The notes under the pieces: generated by a model
What the model saw: the letters and a program-made list of their open reading frames with translations, nothing else
The model's database searches: none
Told to the model about the DNA's origin: nothing
Assembly: GCF_017813355.1 (NCBI RefSeq)
Contig: NZ_JAGIYZ010000008.1
Span: 62,001-126,000 of the forward strand
Source of the DNA: Roseomonas nitratireducens
GTDB lineage: Bacteria > Pseudomonadota > Alphaproteobacteria > Acetobacterales > Acetobacteraceae
Reading direction: 5' to 3'
DNA: 64,000 nucleotides
Made by a program: the position numbers and the translations under genes
Shown: one piece after another, positions 1-9,580 of the stretch
How positions within the stretch are numbered: the stretch's first letter is position 1
How the letters are laid out: each line of letters opens with the position of its first letter

Positions 1-462
1 GGACAGCGCGCGCGGCCGGCGGTCGGCGAAGCCTTCCATGCGCACGGCGGCCAGCGCGGCTTCCACCTTGCGGGCGATCTCGGCCCTGGGCAGGCGCCGC
101 GCCTCGAGCCCATAGGCGACGTTCTCGGCCGCGCTCATGTGCGGGAACAGGGCGTAGGACTGGAACACGATGCCGACGCCGCGCCGGCCCGGCGGCAGAT
201 GGTCGATCGCCGCGCCGTCGACCAGCACGCGGCCGGCCTCGGCGCGGATGAAGCCGGCGACGGTGCGCAGCAGCGTGGTCTTGCCGCAGCCCGAAGGTCC
301 GAGCAGGGCGAGCATCTCGCCCGGCTCGACGCTCAGCGTCACGTCGCGCACGGCCAGGGTCTGGCCGTAGCGCACGCGCACGCCGTCCATGTCGAGTCGG
401 TGGCCACGCATGCGCGCCGCCGCGTCCGGGGCCGAACCGGCCGAGCGCGAATCATCCAGCAT
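1..462 (-). CDS. ABC importer ATP-binding protein (partial)
   Basis: This is the N-terminal 154 residues of an ATPase that energises an ABC importer; the rest lies beyond the left edge. The Walker A motif GPSGCGKTT and the Q-loop region IVFQSYALFPHMS are intact, and the visible part stops just before the expected LSGGQ signature. This block is typical of the spermidine/putrescine, Fe(III) and related importer ATPases (PotA/FbpC-like), but the substrate cannot be read from the ATPase alone. The first ATG is at 462; a second in-frame ATG at 411 (MRGHRLDMDG) gives a shorter, equally plausible start. The gene diverges from the PuuE-like gene, so an importer of ureides or polyamines is possible but only an inference. 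Confidence 0.85.
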   Translation of the reverse strand, partial: MLDDSRSAGSAPDAAARMRGHRLDMDGVRVRYGQTLAVRDVTLSVEPGEMLALLGPSGCGKTTLLRTVAGFIRAEAGRVLVDGAAIDHLPPGRRGVGIVFQSYALFPHMSAAENVAYGLEARRLPRAEIARKVEAALAAVRMEGFADRRPRALS

Positions 463-617
463 GGCGCAGGTATCGCAACGCCCGTGCCAGCGACGTTTCG
501 GCGGGCGGTGGCGCGGGCGGGCGTCGCGCATGCGGCGCGCACTGCCTATTCGCTGTGCGGTCTGCCCCGCGGGCTCGCAACATTGCCGCGCGCGCCGCGA
601 TGCGCGAAGCAGGGCGC

Positions 618-1508
618 ATGACACGCGACCTGATCGGCTATGGCGGCGCCTGGCCCGAGATGCGGTGGCCGAACGGCGCGCGGCTCGCCGTCTCGGTGGT
701 GGTGAATTTCGAGGAGGGCGCCGAACAGCAGGTCGGCGACGGCGACCCGCAATCGGAACGCATGGGGGAGGTGATGAGCGTCGTCGCCCCCGGCACGCGC
801 GACATGGGGCAGGAGCAGATCTTCGCCTATGGCCTGCGCGCGGGGCTGTGGCGGATGCTCGATGCGCTCGACCGGCACGCGCTGCCGGCGACCTTCCTGA
901 TGTGCGGCCGCGCCGTGGCGCGGGCCCCCGCCCTGGCGGCGGAGGTCGCGCGGCGCGGGCACGAGGCCGCCGCGCATGGCTGGCTCTGGCGCCCGCATGC
1001 CGACTACGCGTCCGCGGCGGAGGAGGCGCACGACCTCGACCGCTGCATCGAGACCATCGCGGCGGCGACGGGGGCGCGGCCGCGCGGCTTCTTCTGCCGC
1101 GGATCGGAAAGCGCCTGGACGCGCGGATTGCTGGCCGAGCGCGGGTTCGGCTGGGTGTCGAACGCCTTCGACGACGACCTGCCCTATCGCGACCCGGATC
1201 ATCCGGCGCTGCTGGTGCTGCCCTATGCGCTCGACAGCAACGACATGAAGTTCTTCCACCCTAACGGCTTCGTGCGCGCGGCGGAGATGGTCGAGTATGT
1301 CGGCGATGCGCTCGATGTGCTGCTGGCGGAGGCGGAGGCCGGCAGGCCGCGATTGCTCAACATCGGCTACCACCTGCGCATCTGCGGGCGGCCGGGGCGG
1401 TTTCCGGCCTTCGACCGTGTGCTGGCGCGACTTGCCGCCCTGGGTGACCGGGTGTGGGTGGCGCGTCGGGGCGAGATCGCCGAGGCCTGGGCCGCCGCGA
1501 CGCGTTGA
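618..1508 (+). CDS. puuE: PuuE-like allantoinase / polysaccharide deacetylase family protein
   Basis: A 296-residue protein of the NodB/polysaccharide deacetylase superfamily. It resembles the metal-independent allantoinase PuuE, which opens the allantoin ring to allantoate in purine breakdown. Family landmarks are the N-terminal RDLIGYGG, the VNFEEGAEQ segment, AAHGWLW in the barrel, the DSNDMKF stretch and the C-terminal GRPGRFPAF, in the PuuE order and at about PuuE length (roughly 300). The ATG at 618 starts directly at MTRDLIGYGG; an upstream in-frame ATG at 555 would add an arginine-rich, unlikely leader. A ureidoglycolate lyase lies beyond the secretion cassette at 14.8-15.3 kb, which supports a role in ureide use. 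The exact substrate is inferred, since other members deacetylate sugars. Confidence 0.75.
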   Translation: MTRDLIGYGGAWPEMRWPNGARLAVSVVVNFEEGAEQQVGDGDPQSERMGEVMSVVAPGTRDMGQEQIFAYGLRAGLWRMLDALDRHALPATFLMCGRAVARAPALAAEVARRGHEAAAHGWLWRPHADYASAAEEAHDLDRCIETIAAATGARPRGFFCRGSESAWTRGLLAERGFGWVSNAFDDDLPYRDPDHPALLVLPYALDSNDMKFFHPNGFVRAAEMVEYVGDALDVLLAEAEAGRPRLLNIGYHLRICGRPGRFPAFDRVLARLAALGDRVWVARRGEIAEAWAAATR

Positions 1509-1597
1509 AGGGCCGCCGGGACGGTGACGCATGAGGCCTGGCGGCGCCGGGTCCTGCGTTAATCGAACGGAAACGAGAATGGCCCAGTTTCGGAACG

Positions 1598-4500
1598 ATG
1601 TCGCAGTCTTCGTCCGAACGGGCCCTGAGCGAAGCGGGCGCGGCCGTGCCGCGCGCCGATGCGCGGGGCGTGCTGCCGGATCCGCACGATCCCGCGGTCG
1701 AGATCGACCAGAGCATCGCGGGCGCGCTGCTGCGCCCGAAGCTGGACGGCGACGTGGCGGCCAATGTCCTCGGCAAGCTCGCGGCCTTCCAGCGGCCCGA
1801 CGATGTGCTCGCCCGGCCGCATGACGCGCCCACGCATGCCGGCGCCGCGGGGAGCGCCACGCCGGATCCGGGCGCCCCCGCAACGCCGAACGCTTCGTCC
1901 GTTGGCGCCATGCCCGCCGGCGCGCCCGACCGGGCGCGGGGCGAAGTTGTGGAGGCGGGCCCGTTGCCCGGCGGCGCGGCTGGCGTGTCCGCGCCGATCG
2001 TCGCGGCCGATGGCGAAGGTCGCGAGCGCGGCGTCGATGAGCAGGTCGCGCCTCCTCCCGCCTCGATGTCCTGGGTTCCTGCGCCGGCCGAGGAGACGCC
2101 CGCGATCTCCGCGACCGCCGCGAAGGATCCGGGCGATGAGGTGCTGTTCGCCGAGGCTGCCGAACCGCCGGCCGCGGAGGAGCCGCGCGAGGACGGCCAG
2201 GCCGATGGGACGCGGGAGTCGGCGCCCGACACCGGGGATGATGGTGGCGAGGACGCCAACGACGCGCCTGTCGTGGCCGCGACCCTGCCCGATGCGGTGG
2301 CGACCGAGGACAGCGCCTTCAGCTTCACGGTCCCCGCGGGCGCCTTTGCCGATGCCGATGCCGGCGACGCGCTGACCTATGCGGCGACGCTGTCGGATGG
2401 GTCGCCGCTGCCGTCCTGGTTGCGTTTCGACCCAGCGACGCGGACCTTCTCCGGCACGCCCGGGAACGGCGATGTCGGGACGCTCCATGTCCGTGTCACG
2501 GCGACGGATGGGAGCGGTGCGGCCGTCAGCGATGATTTCACGCTGACCGTCGCGAACGTGAACGATGCGCCGACAGTCGCGTCTCCGCTGGTCGACCGCG
2601 CGGCGACCGAGGATAGCGCCTTCAGCTTCACAGTCCCCGCCGGCGCCTTTGCCGATGCCGATGCCGGCGACGCGCTGACCTATGCGGCGACGCTGGCGGA
2701 TGGGTCGCCCCTGCCGTCCTGGCTGTCCTTCGACCCGGCGACGCGCACCTTCTTCGGTACGCCCGTGAACGGCGATGTCGGGACGCTTGCCGTGCGCGTC
2801 ACGGCGACGGACGGCAGCGGTGCTGCCATCAGCGACGACGTCACCCTGATCGTCGGGAATACCAATGACGCGCCGACGGTTGCATCACCACTGGCCGACC
2901 GTGCGGCGACCGAGGATAGCGCCTTCAGCTTCACGGTCCCCGCCGGCGCCTTTGCCGATGCCGATGCCGATGCCGGCGACGCGCTGACCTATGCGGCGAC
3001 GCTGGCGGATGGGTCTCCGCTGCCGTCCTGGCTGTCCTTCGACCCGGCGACGCGGAGCTTCTCCGGCACGCCCGCCAATGGCGACGTCGGCGCCATCTCC
3101 ATCCGGGTCACCGCGACCGACGGCAGCGGTGCAAGCATCAGCGACGACTTCACGCTGACGGTCGGAAACACCAATGACGCGCCGACAGTCACGTCTCCGT
3201 TGGCCGATCGCGCGGCGACCGAGGGAACCGCGTTCAACGTTACGGTCCCCGCAAGCACGTTCGGCGATCCGGACACTGGCGACGGACTGAACTACACGGC
3301 GGCGCTGGCGGATGGCTCGCCCTTGCCGTCCTGGCTGTCGTTCGACGCAACGACGCGGACCTTCTCCGGCACGCCCGCAAACGGCGACATCGGCGCCATC
3401 TCCATCCGGGTCACCGCGACCGACGGCAGCGGTGCGAGCGTCAGCGACGACTTCACGCTGACCGTCGGGAACACCAACGACGCGCCGACGGTCGCATCGC
3501 CGCTGACCGACCGCGCAGCGACCGAGGACAGCGCGTTCAGCTACCAGGTCCCGGCGAATGCCTTCGCCGATCCGGACATCGGCGACGGCTTGACCTACAC
3601 GGCGACGCTCGTCGACGGGTCGCCTCTGCCGTCGTGGCTCAGCTTCGATCCGGCGGCGCGGACCTTCTCCGGCATGCCGGGGAACGACGATGTCGGGACG
3701 CTTGCTGTCCGTGTCACGGCGACGGACGGCAGCGGCGCGAGCATCAGCGACGACTTCACGCTGACCGTCGGGAATACGAACGACGCGCCGACGGTCGCAT
3801 CGCCGCTGACCGAACGCGCAGCGACCGAGGACAGCGCGTTCAGCTACCAGGTCCCGCCGAATGCCTTCGCCGATCCGGACGTCGGCGACGGCTTGACCTA
3901 CACGGCGACGCTCGTCGACGGGTCGCCTCTGCCGTCGTGGCTCAGCTTCGATCCGGCGGCGCGGACCTTCTCCGGCACGCCGGGGAACGACGATGTCGGG
4001 ACGCTTGCTGTCCGTGTCACGGCGACGGACGGCAGCGGCGCGAGCATCAGCGACGACTTCACGCTGACCGTCGGGAATACGAACGACGCGCCGACGGTCG
4101 CGTCTCCGCTAGCTGACCGCACGACGACCGAGGACAGCGCGTTCAGCTACCAGGTCCCGGCGAATGCCTTCGCCGATCGGGACGCCGGCGACGGGGTGAC
4201 CTACACGGCGACGCTCGTCGACGGGTCGCCTCTGCCGTCGTGGCTCAGCTTCGATTCGGCGACGCGGACCTTCTCCGGCACGCCGGGGAACGACGATGTC
4301 GGCGCCATCTCCATCCGTGTCACGGCGACGGACGGCAGCGGTGCAAGCGTCAGCGACGACTTCACCCTGGCCACCTCGAATACCAACGATGCGCCGGTGC
4401 TGGCCAACGCGATTGCCGACCGCACGGCAAACGAAGACGCTGCATTCAGCTACCAGATTCCCGCGCACGCCTTTGCCGACGCCGATGTAGGCGACATGCT

Positions 4501-7500
4501 GACCTATGTGGCGACGCTGGTGGACGGCTCCCCCCTGCCATCCTGGCTGACCTTCGACCCGGCGACGCGGACCTTCTCCGGCACACCGGATGACGGGCAG
4601 GTCGGCACGACCTCGGTTCGTGTCGTTGCCACCGACAGCGCCGGGATGCGCGCCAGCGACAGCTTCGACATCGTCGTCGCAGGCGTGAACGACACGCCCA
4701 CGCTGGCCAATGCGATCGGCGACCGCGCGGCGACCGAGGACAGCGCCTTCAGCTACGAGGTCCCTGTGAACGCCTTTGCCGATGCCGACGCAGGCGACCA
4801 GCTGGCCTACACGGCGACGCTCGCGGATGGGTCGCCGCTGCCGTCCTGGCTGGGCTTCGATCCGGCGACGCGAACCTTCTCCGGCACGCCGGGCAATGGT
4901 GATGTCGGGACGCTCACCGTCCGGGTCACCGCGACCGACGGCACCGGCGCCAGCGTCAGCGACGACTTCACGCTGGCCGTCGCGAATTCCAACGATGGGC
5001 CTGCGCTGGCGAACGGGATCGCCGATCGCGCGGCGACCGAGGACAGTGCCTTCAGCTACCAGGTGCCTGCGAACGCCTTCGCCGATGCCGACAACGGGGA
5101 CTCGCTTACCTACACGGCGACGCTGACCGACGGCTCACCCCTGCCGTCCTGGCTGGGCTTCGACGCGGCGACACGCACCTTCTCCGGCACGCCCGCGAAC
5201 GGCGATGTCGGGGCGCTCTCCGTCCGGGTCACCGCGACCGACGGCGTAGGCGCCAGTGTCAGCGACGACTTCACGCTGACCATCGCCAACACCAACGACG
5301 CACCGCATGACATCACCCTGACCGGCACCACCACGGGCGCCGGCCTTTCCGCAGTCTACAACGCCACCTTCGACAAGTACTTCGCCGTCGTCTCCACGCA
5401 CCAGACCTGGGATGCCTCGATGGACATCGCCCAGGCATCCTTCCTGGGCGGCGTCGCCGGCACCATGGCAACCCCCGGTTCGGCGGCCGAGGATGCCTTC
5501 GTCAGGTCGCTCACCACGGGCCACTACTGGCTTGGCGGCAGCGACCGGAATGCCGAGGGCGTATGGCGGTGGTACCAGGGCGACGTCGCCGGCCAGCAGT
5601 TCTGGTCGGGCGGTTCCGCCGGCAGTGTCGTCAACGGCCAGCATGCGGCATGGACCCCGGGCGATCCGAACGGCGGGACTGGCGAGAACTTCCTGCTGGC
5701 CAACCTGATGCCAGGCAGCACGCACTGGCTGGACTATGGTGGTGGCAACTCCAGGACGATCGTCCAGTGGGATGGTGCCAGGGTCCGTGCCGCCGCCGCC
5801 GTGCAGGATGGCGGCGCCGTGGCGAGCGTGACCGAGAGTGCTGCGAGCGGCACCCTCGTGGGCACGCTGTCGCGCAGCGATGCCGATTCCGGTGACACCG
5901 CCACCTTCGCCATCGTGGGAGGCGCCTCCGCCGCGAAGTTCGCCATCGTCGGCGGAAACCAGCTACGGGTCGCCGCCGGCGCCCAGTTCGACGCCGAGAC
6001 CAGCCCGACCGAGACGGTCGTCCTGCGCGTCACCGATGCGACCGGCGCCAGCCGCGACGAGACCTTCGTCATCGGCGTGGAGAACATGAACGAAGCGCCG
6101 GTCGTCGCGACTCCCATCGCCGACCAGGCGGCGACCGAGGATGCCCCGTTCAGTTTCCAGCTTCCCGCGGGAAGCTTCGTCGACGCAGATCCCGAGAGCA
6201 GGCTGACCTATTCGGCTTCTCTCGCCAGCGGCGCGCCGCTGCCGTCATGGCTGAGCTTCAACGCGGCCACACGGACCTTCAGTGGCACGCCGACGAACGA
6301 CCACGTCGGCACAATCACCGTCCGCGTCAGGGCATCCGACGGAACCCTGACGACAAGCGACGACTTCGTCCTGACCATCGCCAACACGAATGATGCTCCG
6401 ACCGTGGCGAACCCGATCGCCGACCGGACGGCGACGGAAGACGCGACCTTCCAGTTCCAGGTTCCGGCAAATGCGTTCCGCGACGTCGATGCGACGGATG
6501 CGCTGAGCTACACGGCGACGCTGGCGGACGGCTCGCCCCTGCCGTCCTGGCTGGGGTTCGATCCGGCAACACGGACCTTCTCCGGCACGCCGGGGAACGG
6601 CGATGTCGGGACGCTTGCTGTCCGTGTCATAGCGACCGACGGCAGCGGCGCGAGCGTCAGCGACGACTTCACGCTGACCGTCGGGAATACGAACGATGCG
6701 CCGACGGTCGCGTCTCCGCTGGCCTACCGCACGGCGACCGAGGACAGCGCGTTCAGCTGCCAAGTCCCGGCGAATGCCTTTACCGATGCCGACGCAGGGG
6801 ACGCGCTGACCTACACGGCGACGTTGGCGGATGGTTCCCCGCTACCATCGTGGCTGTCTTTCGACGCGACGACGCGGACCTTCTCCGGCACGCCCGAGAA
6901 CGGTGATGTCGGCACCATCTCCGTCCGTGTCTCCGCGACCGACAGCAGCGGCGCGAACGTCAGTGATGACTTCACCCTGACCGTCGGCAACACGAATGAC
7001 GCGCCGACGCTGACCAACGCGATCGCCGACCGTACGGCGACTGAGGACAGCGCGTTCAGCTGCCAAGTCCCGGCCAGCACCTTCGCCGATTCCGATGCCG
7101 GCGATACGCTGACTTACACGGCGACCTTGGCGGCTGGTTCCCCGCTACCATCGTGGCTATCTTTCGACGCGACGACGCGGACCTTCTCCGGCACGCCCGG
7201 GAACGGTGATGTCGGCACCATCTCCGTCCGTGTCTCCGCGACCGACAGCAGCGGCGCGAGCGTCAGTGATGACTTCACCCTGACCGTCGGCAACACGAAT
7301 GACGCGCCGACGCTGACCAACGCGATCGCCGACCGTACGGCGACTGAGGACAGCGCGTTCAGCTACCAGGTCCCGGCAAGCATCTTCGCCGATTCCGATG
7401 CCGGCGACACGCTGACTTACACGGCGACCTTGGCGGATGGTTCCCCGCTACCATCCTGGCTGTCTTTCGATGCGACGACGCGGACATTCTCCGGCACGCC

Positions 7501-9526
7501 CGGGAACGACGACGTCGGCGCCATCTCCGTCCGTGTCATCGCGACCGACAGCAGCGGCGCGAGCATCAGCGACGACTTCACCCTGACCGTCGGCAACACG
7601 AATGACGCGCCGATGCTGACCAACGCGATCGCCGACCGCGCCGCGACCGAGGACAGCGCCTTCACCTACCAGGTCCCCGCGAACGCCTTCGCCGATGCCG
7701 ATGCGGGCGATACGCTGACCTACACGGCGACGCGCGCGGACGGCGCCCCCCTGCCGTCCTGGCTGTCCTTCGACGCGACGACACGCAGCTTCTCCGGCAC
7801 GCCCGCAAACGGCGACGTCGGCGCCATCTCCGTCCGCGTCATCGCGACCGACAGCAGCGGCGCGACCATCAGCGACGACTTCACGCTGACCATTGCGAAC
7901 ACCAACGATGCGCCGACGCTGGCCAACGCGATCACCGACCGTACGGCGACTGAGGACAGCGCCTTCAGCTATCAGGTCCCAGCAATTGCCTTCGTCGATC
8001 CGGACGCCGGCGACACCCTGACCTACACCGCGACGCGCGCGGACGGCTCCCCCCTGCCATCCTGGCTGTCCTTCGACACGACGACGCGGACATTCTCCGG
8101 CACGCCCGGGAACGGCGATGTCGGCGCCATCTCCGTCCGTGTCATCGCGACGGACGGCAGCGGTGCAAGCGTCAGCGACGACTTCACCCTGACCATCTCG
8201 AACACCAACGATGCGCCGACGCTGGCCAACGCGATCGCCGACCGCGCGGCGACCGAGGACAGCGCCTTCACCTACCAGGTCCCCGCGAACGCCTTCGCCG
8301 ATGCCGATGCCGGCGACACCCTGACCTACACGGCGACGCGCGCGGACGGCTCCCCCCTGCCGTCCTGGCTGACCTTCGACGCGACGACGCGCACATTCTC
8401 CGGCACGCCGGGCGATGGCGATGTCGGGACCCTCTCCGTCCGCGTCACTGCCACCGACCGCGCCGGTGCGAGCATCGCCGACAGTTTCGACATCACCGTC
8501 GCGGCTTCCGCCCCGGCCAACACGGCCCCCACCGCCATCGCGCTGGCCACGACCAGCGCGGGGGAGCGCACCGCGCCCGGTGGCGCCATCGCCACGCTCA
8601 GCACCAGCGACGCCGACGCGGCGGACAACCATACCTATTCGATCGTCGGCGATCCGGACCAGATGTTCGAGATCCGCGGCAATACCCTGGCGCTGCGCTA
8701 CAACACCGCCTTCGATCGCGAGGAACAGGCCTCGCACAGCGTCACCATCCGCAGCACCGACGGCTCCGGCGCCAGCGTCGACCGCACCGTGACCATCAAC
8801 GTCACCAACTTCGCCGAAACGCAGCGCACCGGTACCGCGGCCGACGAGAACCTCTCCTCCGCCGGCGGCAACGAGGACATGCGCGGCCGCGGCGGCGACG
8901 ACAAGCTCGACGGCAACAACGGCCAGGACCGCCTCTGGGGCGAGGACGGCAACGACGAGCTGAAGGGCGACAACGGCAACGACCAGCTCTGGGGCGGGGC
9001 GGGGCGGGACTCGCTGCGCGCTGGCGACGGGGCCGATTACGGCTTCGGTGGCGCCGGCGACGACAGCATCGAAGGCGAGAACCACAATGACAGCCTCTGG
9101 GGCGAGGCCGGCAACGACACCATCGACGGCGGCAACGAGAACGACATGCTCTGGGGCGGCGCCGACCAGGACAGCCTCTGGGGCGGCAACCACGACGACA
9201 CCCTGATGGGCGAGGACGGCAACGACACGCTCGAAGGCGGCAACGGCGCGGATGTCCTGCAGGGCGGGGCCGGCAACGACCGGCTGGTCGCGAACAATGA
9301 CGGCTTGTCCGACACCTTCTCCGGCGGGGCCGGAACCGACACGATCGCGCTTGACCATGTCGGATCCCATGGCGGCGGCAGCTGGACCCTCCAGCTGACC
9401 TCGGAGGCGGTCGTCAGCCAGGGCGCCGGCTTCCTCGAACTTTCCGCCGACGCCGACGGCCATATCGTCTTCGCCGACAATTCCCAGATCACCTTCCAGG
9501 ATATCGAACGCCTGACCTGGCAGTAG
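1598..9526 (+). CDS. giant RTX adhesin with 18 cadherin-like repeats and a C-type-lectin-like module
   Basis: A 2642-residue predicted type I secretion substrate, probably a surface or matrix adhesin. Residues 1-220 are a low-complexity, acidic, Pro/Ala-rich head. Ten units of about 101 residues follow (221-1232), each with NDAPT, ATEDSAFS, ADGSPLPSWL and FSGTP signatures as in the dystroglycan-type cadherin (CADG/He_PIG) family. About 1250-1395 is C-type-lectin-like (YWLGGSD, EGVWRWYQG, TPGDPNGGTGENFL), then a cadherin-like segment. Eight more 101-residue units (1498-2304), another cadherin-like domain, and about 15 calcium-binding RTX nonapeptides (about 2428-2565) follow, with an aliphatic/aromatic tail ending IERLTWQ. 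There is no Sec signal peptide, as expected when the secretion signal is C-terminal. Two ABC subunits and an HlyD protein follow directly. The ligand is unknown. I see no LapA-type retention module or double-alanine/glycine cleavage site. Confidence 0.92.
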   Translation: MSQSSSERALSEAGAAVPRADARGVLPDPHDPAVEIDQSIAGALLRPKLDGDVAANVLGKLAAFQRPDDVLARPHDAPTHAGAAGSATPDPGAPATPNASSVGAMPAGAPDRARGEVVEAGPLPGGAAGVSAPIVAADGEGRERGVDEQVAPPPASMSWVPAPAEETPAISATAAKDPGDEVLFAEAAEPPAAEEPREDGQADGTRESAPDTGDDGGEDANDAPVVAATLPDAVATEDSAFSFTVPAGAFADADAGDALTYAATLSDGSPLPSWLRFDPATRTFSGTPGNGDVGTLHVRVTATDGSGAAVSDDFTLTVANVNDAPTVASPLVDRAATEDSAFSFTVPAGAFADADAGDALTYAATLADGSPLPSWLSFDPATRTFFGTPVNGDVGTLAVRVTATDGSGAAISDDVTLIVGNTNDAPTVASPLADRAATEDSAFSFTVPAGAFADADADAGDALTYAATLADGSPLPSWLSFDPATRSFSGTPANGDVGAISIRVTATDGSGASISDDFTLTVGNTNDAPTVTSPLADRAATEGTAFNVTVPASTFGDPDTGDGLNYTAALADGSPLPSWLSFDATTRTFSGTPANGDIGAISIRVTATDGSGASVSDDFTLTVGNTNDAPTVASPLTDRAATEDSAFSYQVPANAFADPDIGDGLTYTATLVDGSPLPSWLSFDPAARTFSGMPGNDDVGTLAVRVTATDGSGASISDDFTLTVGNTNDAPTVASPLTERAATEDSAFSYQVPPNAFADPDVGDGLTYTATLVDGSPLPSWLSFDPAARTFSGTPGNDDVGTLAVRVTATDGSGASISDDFTLTVGNTNDAPTVASPLADRTTTEDSAFSYQVPANAFADRDAGDGVTYTATLVDGSPLPSWLSFDSATRTFSGTPGNDDVGAISIRVTATDGSGASVSDDFTLATSNTNDAPVLANAIADRTANEDAAFSYQIPAHAFADADVGDMLTYVATLVDGSPLPSWLTFDPATRTFSGTPDDGQVGTTSVRVVATDSAGMRASDSFDIVVAGVNDTPTLANAIGDRAATEDSAFSYEVPVNAFADADAGDQLAYTATLADGSPLPSWLGFDPATRTFSGTPGNGDVGTLTVRVTATDGTGASVSDDFTLAVANSNDGPALANGIADRAATEDSAFSYQVPANAFADADNGDSLTYTATLTDGSPLPSWLGFDAATRTFSGTPANGDVGALSVRVTATDGVGASVSDDFTLTIANTNDAPHDITLTGTTTGAGLSAVYNATFDKYFAVVSTHQTWDASMDIAQASFLGGVAGTMATPGSAAEDAFVRSLTTGHYWLGGSDRNAEGVWRWYQGDVAGQQFWSGGSAGSVVNGQHAAWTPGDPNGGTGENFLLANLMPGSTHWLDYGGGNSRTIVQWDGARVRAAAAVQDGGAVASVTESAASGTLVGTLSRSDADSGDTATFAIVGGASAAKFAIVGGNQLRVAAGAQFDAETSPTETVVLRVTDATGASRDETFVIGVENMNEAPVVATPIADQAATEDAPFSFQLPAGSFVDADPESRLTYSASLASGAPLPSWLSFNAATRTFSGTPTNDHVGTITVRVRASDGTLTTSDDFVLTIANTNDAPTVANPIADRTATEDATFQFQVPANAFRDVDATDALSYTATLADGSPLPSWLGFDPATRTFSGTPGNGDVGTLAVRVIATDGSGASVSDDFTLTVGNTNDAPTVASPLAYRTATEDSAFSCQVPANAFTDADAGDALTYTATLADGSPLPSWLSFDATTRTFSGTPENGDVGTISVRVSATDSSGANVSDDFTLTVGNTNDAPTLTNAIADRTATEDSAFSCQVPASTFADSDAGDTLTYTATLAAGSPLPSWLSFDATTRTFSGTPGNGDVGTISVRVSATDSSGASVSDDFTLTVGNTNDAPTLTNAIADRTATEDSAFSYQVPASIFADSDAGDTLTYTATLADGSPLPSWLSFDATTRTFSGTPGNDDVGAISVRVIATDSSGASISDDFTLTVGNTNDAPMLTNAIADRAATEDSAFTYQVPANAFADADAGDTLTYTATRADGAPLPSWLSFDATTRSFSGTPANGDVGAISVRVIATDSSGATISDDFTLTIANTNDAPTLANAITDRTATEDSAFSYQVPAIAFVDPDAGDTLTYTATRADGSPLPSWLSFDTTTRTFSGTPGNGDVGAISVRVIATDGSGASVSDDFTLTISNTNDAPTLANAIADRAATEDSAFTYQVPANAFADADAGDTLTYTATRADGSPLPSWLTFDATTRTFSGTPGDGDVGTLSVRVTATDRAGASIADSFDITVAASAPANTAPTAIALATTSAGERTAPGGAIATLSTSDADAADNHTYSIVGDPDQMFEIRGNTLALRYNTAFDREEQASHSVTIRSTDGSGASVDRTVTINVTNFAETQRTGTAADENLSSAGGNEDMRGRGGDDKLDGNNGQDRLWGEDGNDELKGDNGNDQLWGGAGRDSLRAGDGADYGFGGAGDDSIEGENHNDSLWGEAGNDTIDGGNENDMLWGGADQDSLWGGNHDDTLMGEDGNDTLEGGNGADVLQGGAGNDRLVANNDGLSDTFSGGAGTDTIALDHVGSHGGGSWTLQLTSEAVVSQGAGFLELSADADGHIVFADNSQITFQDIERLTWQ
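2258..5293 (+). repeat. tandem array 1: ten 303-bp coding repeats
   Basis: Ten consecutive units, each beginning at an Asn-Asp codon pair, fill 3036 bases exactly: nine of 303 bases and one (the third) of 309, where an extra Asp-Ala pair extends the DADAG stretch. Each encodes one CADG-type domain of the adhesin. Units five and six (3476-3778 and 3779-4081) differ at only four positions. Confidence 0.93.
5294..6088 (+). other. C-type-lectin-like module plus one divergent cadherin-like domain inside the adhesin
   Basis: This stretch breaks the repeat array. It starts with NDAPHDITL, then shows C-type-lectin landmarks: YWLGGSD, VWRWYQG, a WTPGDPNGG loop and GENF followed by THWLDYG. It contains no cysteine, so the usual disulfides of the fold are absent, as in some bacterial members. 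The segment from about 5800 to 6088 (ASVTESAASGTLVGTLS) reads as a different cadherin-type domain. In known proteins this fold binds sugars or protein surfaces; the ligand here is unknown. Confidence 0.75.
6089..8509 (+). repeat. tandem array 2: eight coding repeats (300 + 7 x 303 bp)
   Basis: Eight more CADG-type units follow the lectin-like module. The first is 300 bases and the most divergent (NEAPVVATPIADQ); the other seven are 303 bases. Two adjacent units (from 6692 and 6995) carry FSCQVP in place of FSYQVP, giving cysteines at about residues 1721 and 1822, the only ones I find in the protein. Confidence 0.92.
8880..9290 (+). repeat. RTX nonapeptide block
   Basis: About 15 consecutive glycine/aspartate nonapeptides of the GGxGxDxUx type. 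Such units form a calcium-bound beta-roll after export. Several end in LWG (DRLWG, DQLWG, DSLWG, DMLWG), an unusually tryptophan-rich version. The block ends about 75 residues before the C-terminus, where the type I secretion signal is expected. Confidence 0.9.
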
Positions 9527-9580
9527 GACCGCGACCCGGCACGGCGCCTTCACGCTTCTTGAACCTCACCCGTGCTAGCC

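Noticed and set aside
2258-8509. Direct repeats that could be mistaken for a CRISPR array
   Set aside because: The repeat unit is about 303 bases, in frame, with no spacers, and codes for protein domains.
7448-9553. Long open frame (701 codons) on the minus strand inside the adhesin gene
   Set aside because: It is the antisense shadow of the repeats: its sequence is itself periodic and Arg/Gly/Val-rich, with no known motif. The plus-strand frame has clear domains.
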